Assembly: GCA_021828085.1 (NCBI GenBank)
Contig: JAKATE010000043.1
Location: forward strand, 1-13,514
Length of the DNA stretch: 13,514 bases
Direction: 5' to 3'
DNA from: Thermoplasmata archaeon
GTDB lineage: Archaea; Thermoplasmatota; Thermoplasmata; Lutacidiplasmatales; UBA184
In this document: positions 12,295-13,514 of the stretch, in pieces
How positions within the stretch are numbered: position 1 is the stretch's first letter
How the letters are laid out: each line of letters begins with the position of its first letter
Made by a program: the position numbers and the translations under genes
Notes under the pieces: generated by a model
What the model saw: only the letters and a program-made list of their open reading frames with translations
Database searches by the model: none
What the model was told of the DNA's origin: nothing

Positions 12295-12833
12295 GCGCCC
12301 CCGCCCTGGCGCCGAGCGCCCCCGACAACCCCCTCCGGGCCCTTCGGCTCGCCAAGATCGTCATCAACATCGGCGTCGGGGAGGCCGGGGACCGGCGGAC
12401 GCGCGCCGAGCGGGTCATCCAGATGCTCACCTCGCACAAGCCCGTCGCCACCCGGGCGCGCGGCTCGAACCGCGACCTGGGAGTGCGCGTGGGGATGGAG
12501 ATTGGAGCGAAGGTGACCCTGCGGGGCGCCGACGCCACGCGCTTCCTCGAACGGGCCCTGGCGACCCGGGAGAACCAGCTCGACCCGGCGAGCATCGACC
12601 GGAACGGCCACCTCTCCTTCGGCGTGCCGGACTACACCGACTTCGACGGGATGAAGTACGACCCGAAGATCGGCATCTACGGTCTCGACGTCTCGGTGGA
12701 GATCACCCGGTCCGGCGCCCGGGTGCGCTCCCGGGCCCGCTCCCCTCGCCCCCTCCCCCACCAGCAGCGCGTGGCCCCCGAGGAGACCCGCCGGTTCCTC
12801 GCGGAGAAGTTCGCCGTGAAGTTCCTGGAGTGA
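12291..12833 (+). CDS. rpl5: Large subunit ribosomal protein uL5
   Basis: The 180-aa product is archaeal uL5, which binds 5S rRNA and contacts P-site tRNA. Motifs are NPLRALRLAKIVINIGVGEAGD (13-34), RVIQMLTSHKPVATRARGSNRDLGVRVGMEIGAKVTLRG, and NGHLSFGVPDYTDFDGMKYDPKIGIYGLDVSVEITRSGARVRSRA. The GTG at 12291 overlaps the eS4 stop (GTGA); the alternative longer frame upstream lies inside eS4. The 12-residue leader (SAPALAPSAPD) is slightly longer than usual. uS14 follows after 4 nt. Confidence 0.97.
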   Translation: MSAPALAPSAPDNPLRALRLAKIVINIGVGEAGDRRTRAERVIQMLTSHKPVATRARGSNRDLGVRVGMEIGAKVTLRGADATRFLERALATRENQLDPASIDRNGHLSFGVPDYTDFDGMKYDPKIGIYGLDVSVEITRSGARVRSRARSPRPLPHQQRVAPEETRRFLAEKFAVKFLE

Positions 12834-12837
12834 GGCG

Positions 12838-12984
12838 GTGAAGCCCAAGAAGCAGTTCGGGAGGAAGCTCGGGTGCGAGCGCTGCGGTCGCAAGCGCGGG
12901 ATCGTCCGGCGCTACGGGCTGCACTTCTGCCGCCAATGTTTTAGGGAAGTGGCCATGGACCTCGGCTTCCGGAAGTACCAGTAG
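12838..12984 (+). CDS. rps14: Small subunit ribosomal protein uS14, zinc-binding form
   Basis: A GTG-initiated frame of 49 codons gives a 48-aa protein: KPKKQFGRKLGCERCGRKRG, then IVRRYGLHFCRQCFREVAMD, then LGFRKYQ. The four cysteines C13, C16, C31 and C34 form the zinc knuckle of archaeal uS14, and the final LGFRKY is the family's hallmark. It sits exactly where uS14 is expected, between uL5 and uS8. The protein binds 16S rRNA in the head of the 30S subunit. It is short and easily missed by length-filtered gene calling. Codons 33-37 (CAA TGT TTT AGG GAA) are strikingly unlike the GC-ending codons around them. Confidence 0.96.
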   Translation: MKPKKQFGRKLGCERCGRKRGIVRRYGLHFCRQCFREVAMDLGFRKYQ

Positions 12985-12995
12985 GAGGGAGGAGG
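12983..12995 (+). promoter_or_regulatory. Shine-Dalgarno site for uS8
   Basis: AGGAGGGAGGAGG fills the spacer between the uS14 stop and the uS8 ATG at 12996. It is a doubled purine-rich ribosome-binding sequence; the distal copy is at the usual spacing while the proximal one touches the ATG. Confidence 0.65.
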
Positions 12996-13385
12996 ATGCG
13001 TCAGGACCTGTTGAACGACGCCTTGGTCGCGCTGCGCAACGCGGACGACCGGGGGAAGGAGACGGTGACCCTCTCCCCCGTCTCCCGCCTCGTGGGCAAC
13101 GTGCTCTCCATCCTTCGGGAGAACGGCTTCATCCTCGACTTCACCTACGCGGGGAACGGGCGGGGGGGCTCGTACACCGTCAAGCTCAACCGTCGGATCA
13201 ACCGGTGCGGGGTCATCCGCCCGCGCTCGGCGATCTCCGCCCACGGGCTCGAGCGCTACGAGAGCCGGTTCCTTCCCGCGCAGGACCTGGGGCTGTTGAT
13301 CGTGACCACGAGCCAGGGCGTGATGAGCCAGAACCGGGCCCGGGAGCTGGGGATCGGGGGGAAGGTGCTCGCGTATGTCTACTGA
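12996..13385 (+). CDS. rps8: Small subunit ribosomal protein uS8
   Basis: The 129-aa product is uS8, a primary binder of the central domain of 16S rRNA. It shows DLLNDALVALRNADDRGKETVTLSPVSRLVGNVLSILRENGFI (4-46) and the C-terminal signature LGLLIVTTSQGVMSQNRARELGIGGKVLAYVY (98-129), which ends as archaeal uS8 does. Length is standard. The start follows a strong purine-rich site. The 3' end overlaps the uL6 start by 11 nt. Confidence 0.98.
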   Translation: MRQDLLNDALVALRNADDRGKETVTLSPVSRLVGNVLSILRENGFILDFTYAGNGRGGSYTVKLNRRINRCGVIRPRSAISAHGLERYESRFLPAQDLGLLIVTTSQGVMSQNRARELGIGGKVLAYVY

Positions 13386-13514
13386 GGCTCCCACCACCGT
13401 CGCGGTGAAGCTCCCGCCGAAGGTGAGCGTGAAGCTGGAGAAGGGCCGGATCCTCGCCGAGGGTCCTGGGGGCAAGGTCTCCCGACCCTTCCCGACGCAG
13501 GCCCTGGCGTTCTC
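13375..13514 (+). CDS. rpl6: Large subunit ribosomal protein uL6, N-terminal fragment
   Basis: The ATG at 13375 opens a frame that runs off the right edge after 46 full codons. The product begins MSTEAPTTVAVKLPPKVSV and continues KLEKGRILAEGPGGKVSRPF. The V-x-V-x-x-E...L-x-V/A-E-G-P-G-G-K/L-x-R-x-F segment is the conserved first domain of uL6, and the position after uS8 is the standard one. uL6 binds helix 97 of 23S rRNA near the factor-binding centre. The start lies inside the end of uS8 with an 11-nt overlap; no other start fits the conserved N-terminus. Confidence 0.93.
   Translation, partial: MSTEAPTTVAVKLPPKVSVKLEKGRILAEGPGGKVSRPFPTQALAF

Noticed and set aside
1..13514. CRISPR arrays, insertion sequences, toxin-antitoxin or other defence genes
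   Set aside because: I saw no regularly spaced repeats, transposase motifs, terminal inverted repeats or target duplications; the content is core-genome in character.

Overview
The window is a very GC-rich (roughly 70% by eye) piece of an archaeal genome. The evidence for Archaea is strong. The ribosomal proteins are of the archaeal/eukaryotic type and include eS4, the RNase P protein Rnp1 sits inside the ribosomal cluster, there are DUF99 and DUF2203 genes, and short A/T islands (TTAAA, TATAAC, CTTAAATAG) lie about 25-30 nt before likely transcription starts, as archaeal TATA boxes do. A small Cys4 protein resembling Thermoplasma Ta0938, together with the high GC, suggests an uncultured high-GC member of the Thermoplasmatota. 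That placement is an inference.

Left part (1-4828), single genes in mixed orientation: the N-terminus of a GT4-type glycosyltransferase (minus strand, TTG start, cut by the window edge); an unrecognised 325-aa protein with a C-terminal winged helix (plus); a tRNA-Arg(UCU) gene (minus) whose T-loop is interrupted by a 30-nt intron with a bulge-helix-bulge fold; a DUF99/UPF0215 protein (minus); a membrane protein combining a zinc ribbon, a transmembrane helix, an extracellular carboxypeptidase-regulatory-like domain and three more helices (plus); a heme-oxygenase-fold (TenA/PqqC-like) protein translationally coupled to the Ta0938-like Cys4 protein (plus); and a DUF2203 protein (minus, convergent).

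A gene-free, GC-rich stretch of 317 nt (4829-5145) holds a perfect 10-bp inverted repeat and the promoter of the ribosomal operon.

Right part (5146-13514) is one long plus-strand operon: uL3, uL4, uL23, uL2, uS19, uL22, uS3, uL29, Rnp1, uS17, uL14, uL24, eS4, uL5, uS14, uS8 and the start of uL6. Genes overlap by 4 nt (ATGA/GTGA junctions) at many points and are otherwise a few nt apart, so they are almost certainly co-transcribed. The products build the large and small ribosomal subunits; Rnp1 belongs to RNase P, which matures tRNA 5' ends. The stand-out observation is the non-canonical T-loop intron in tRNA-Arg.
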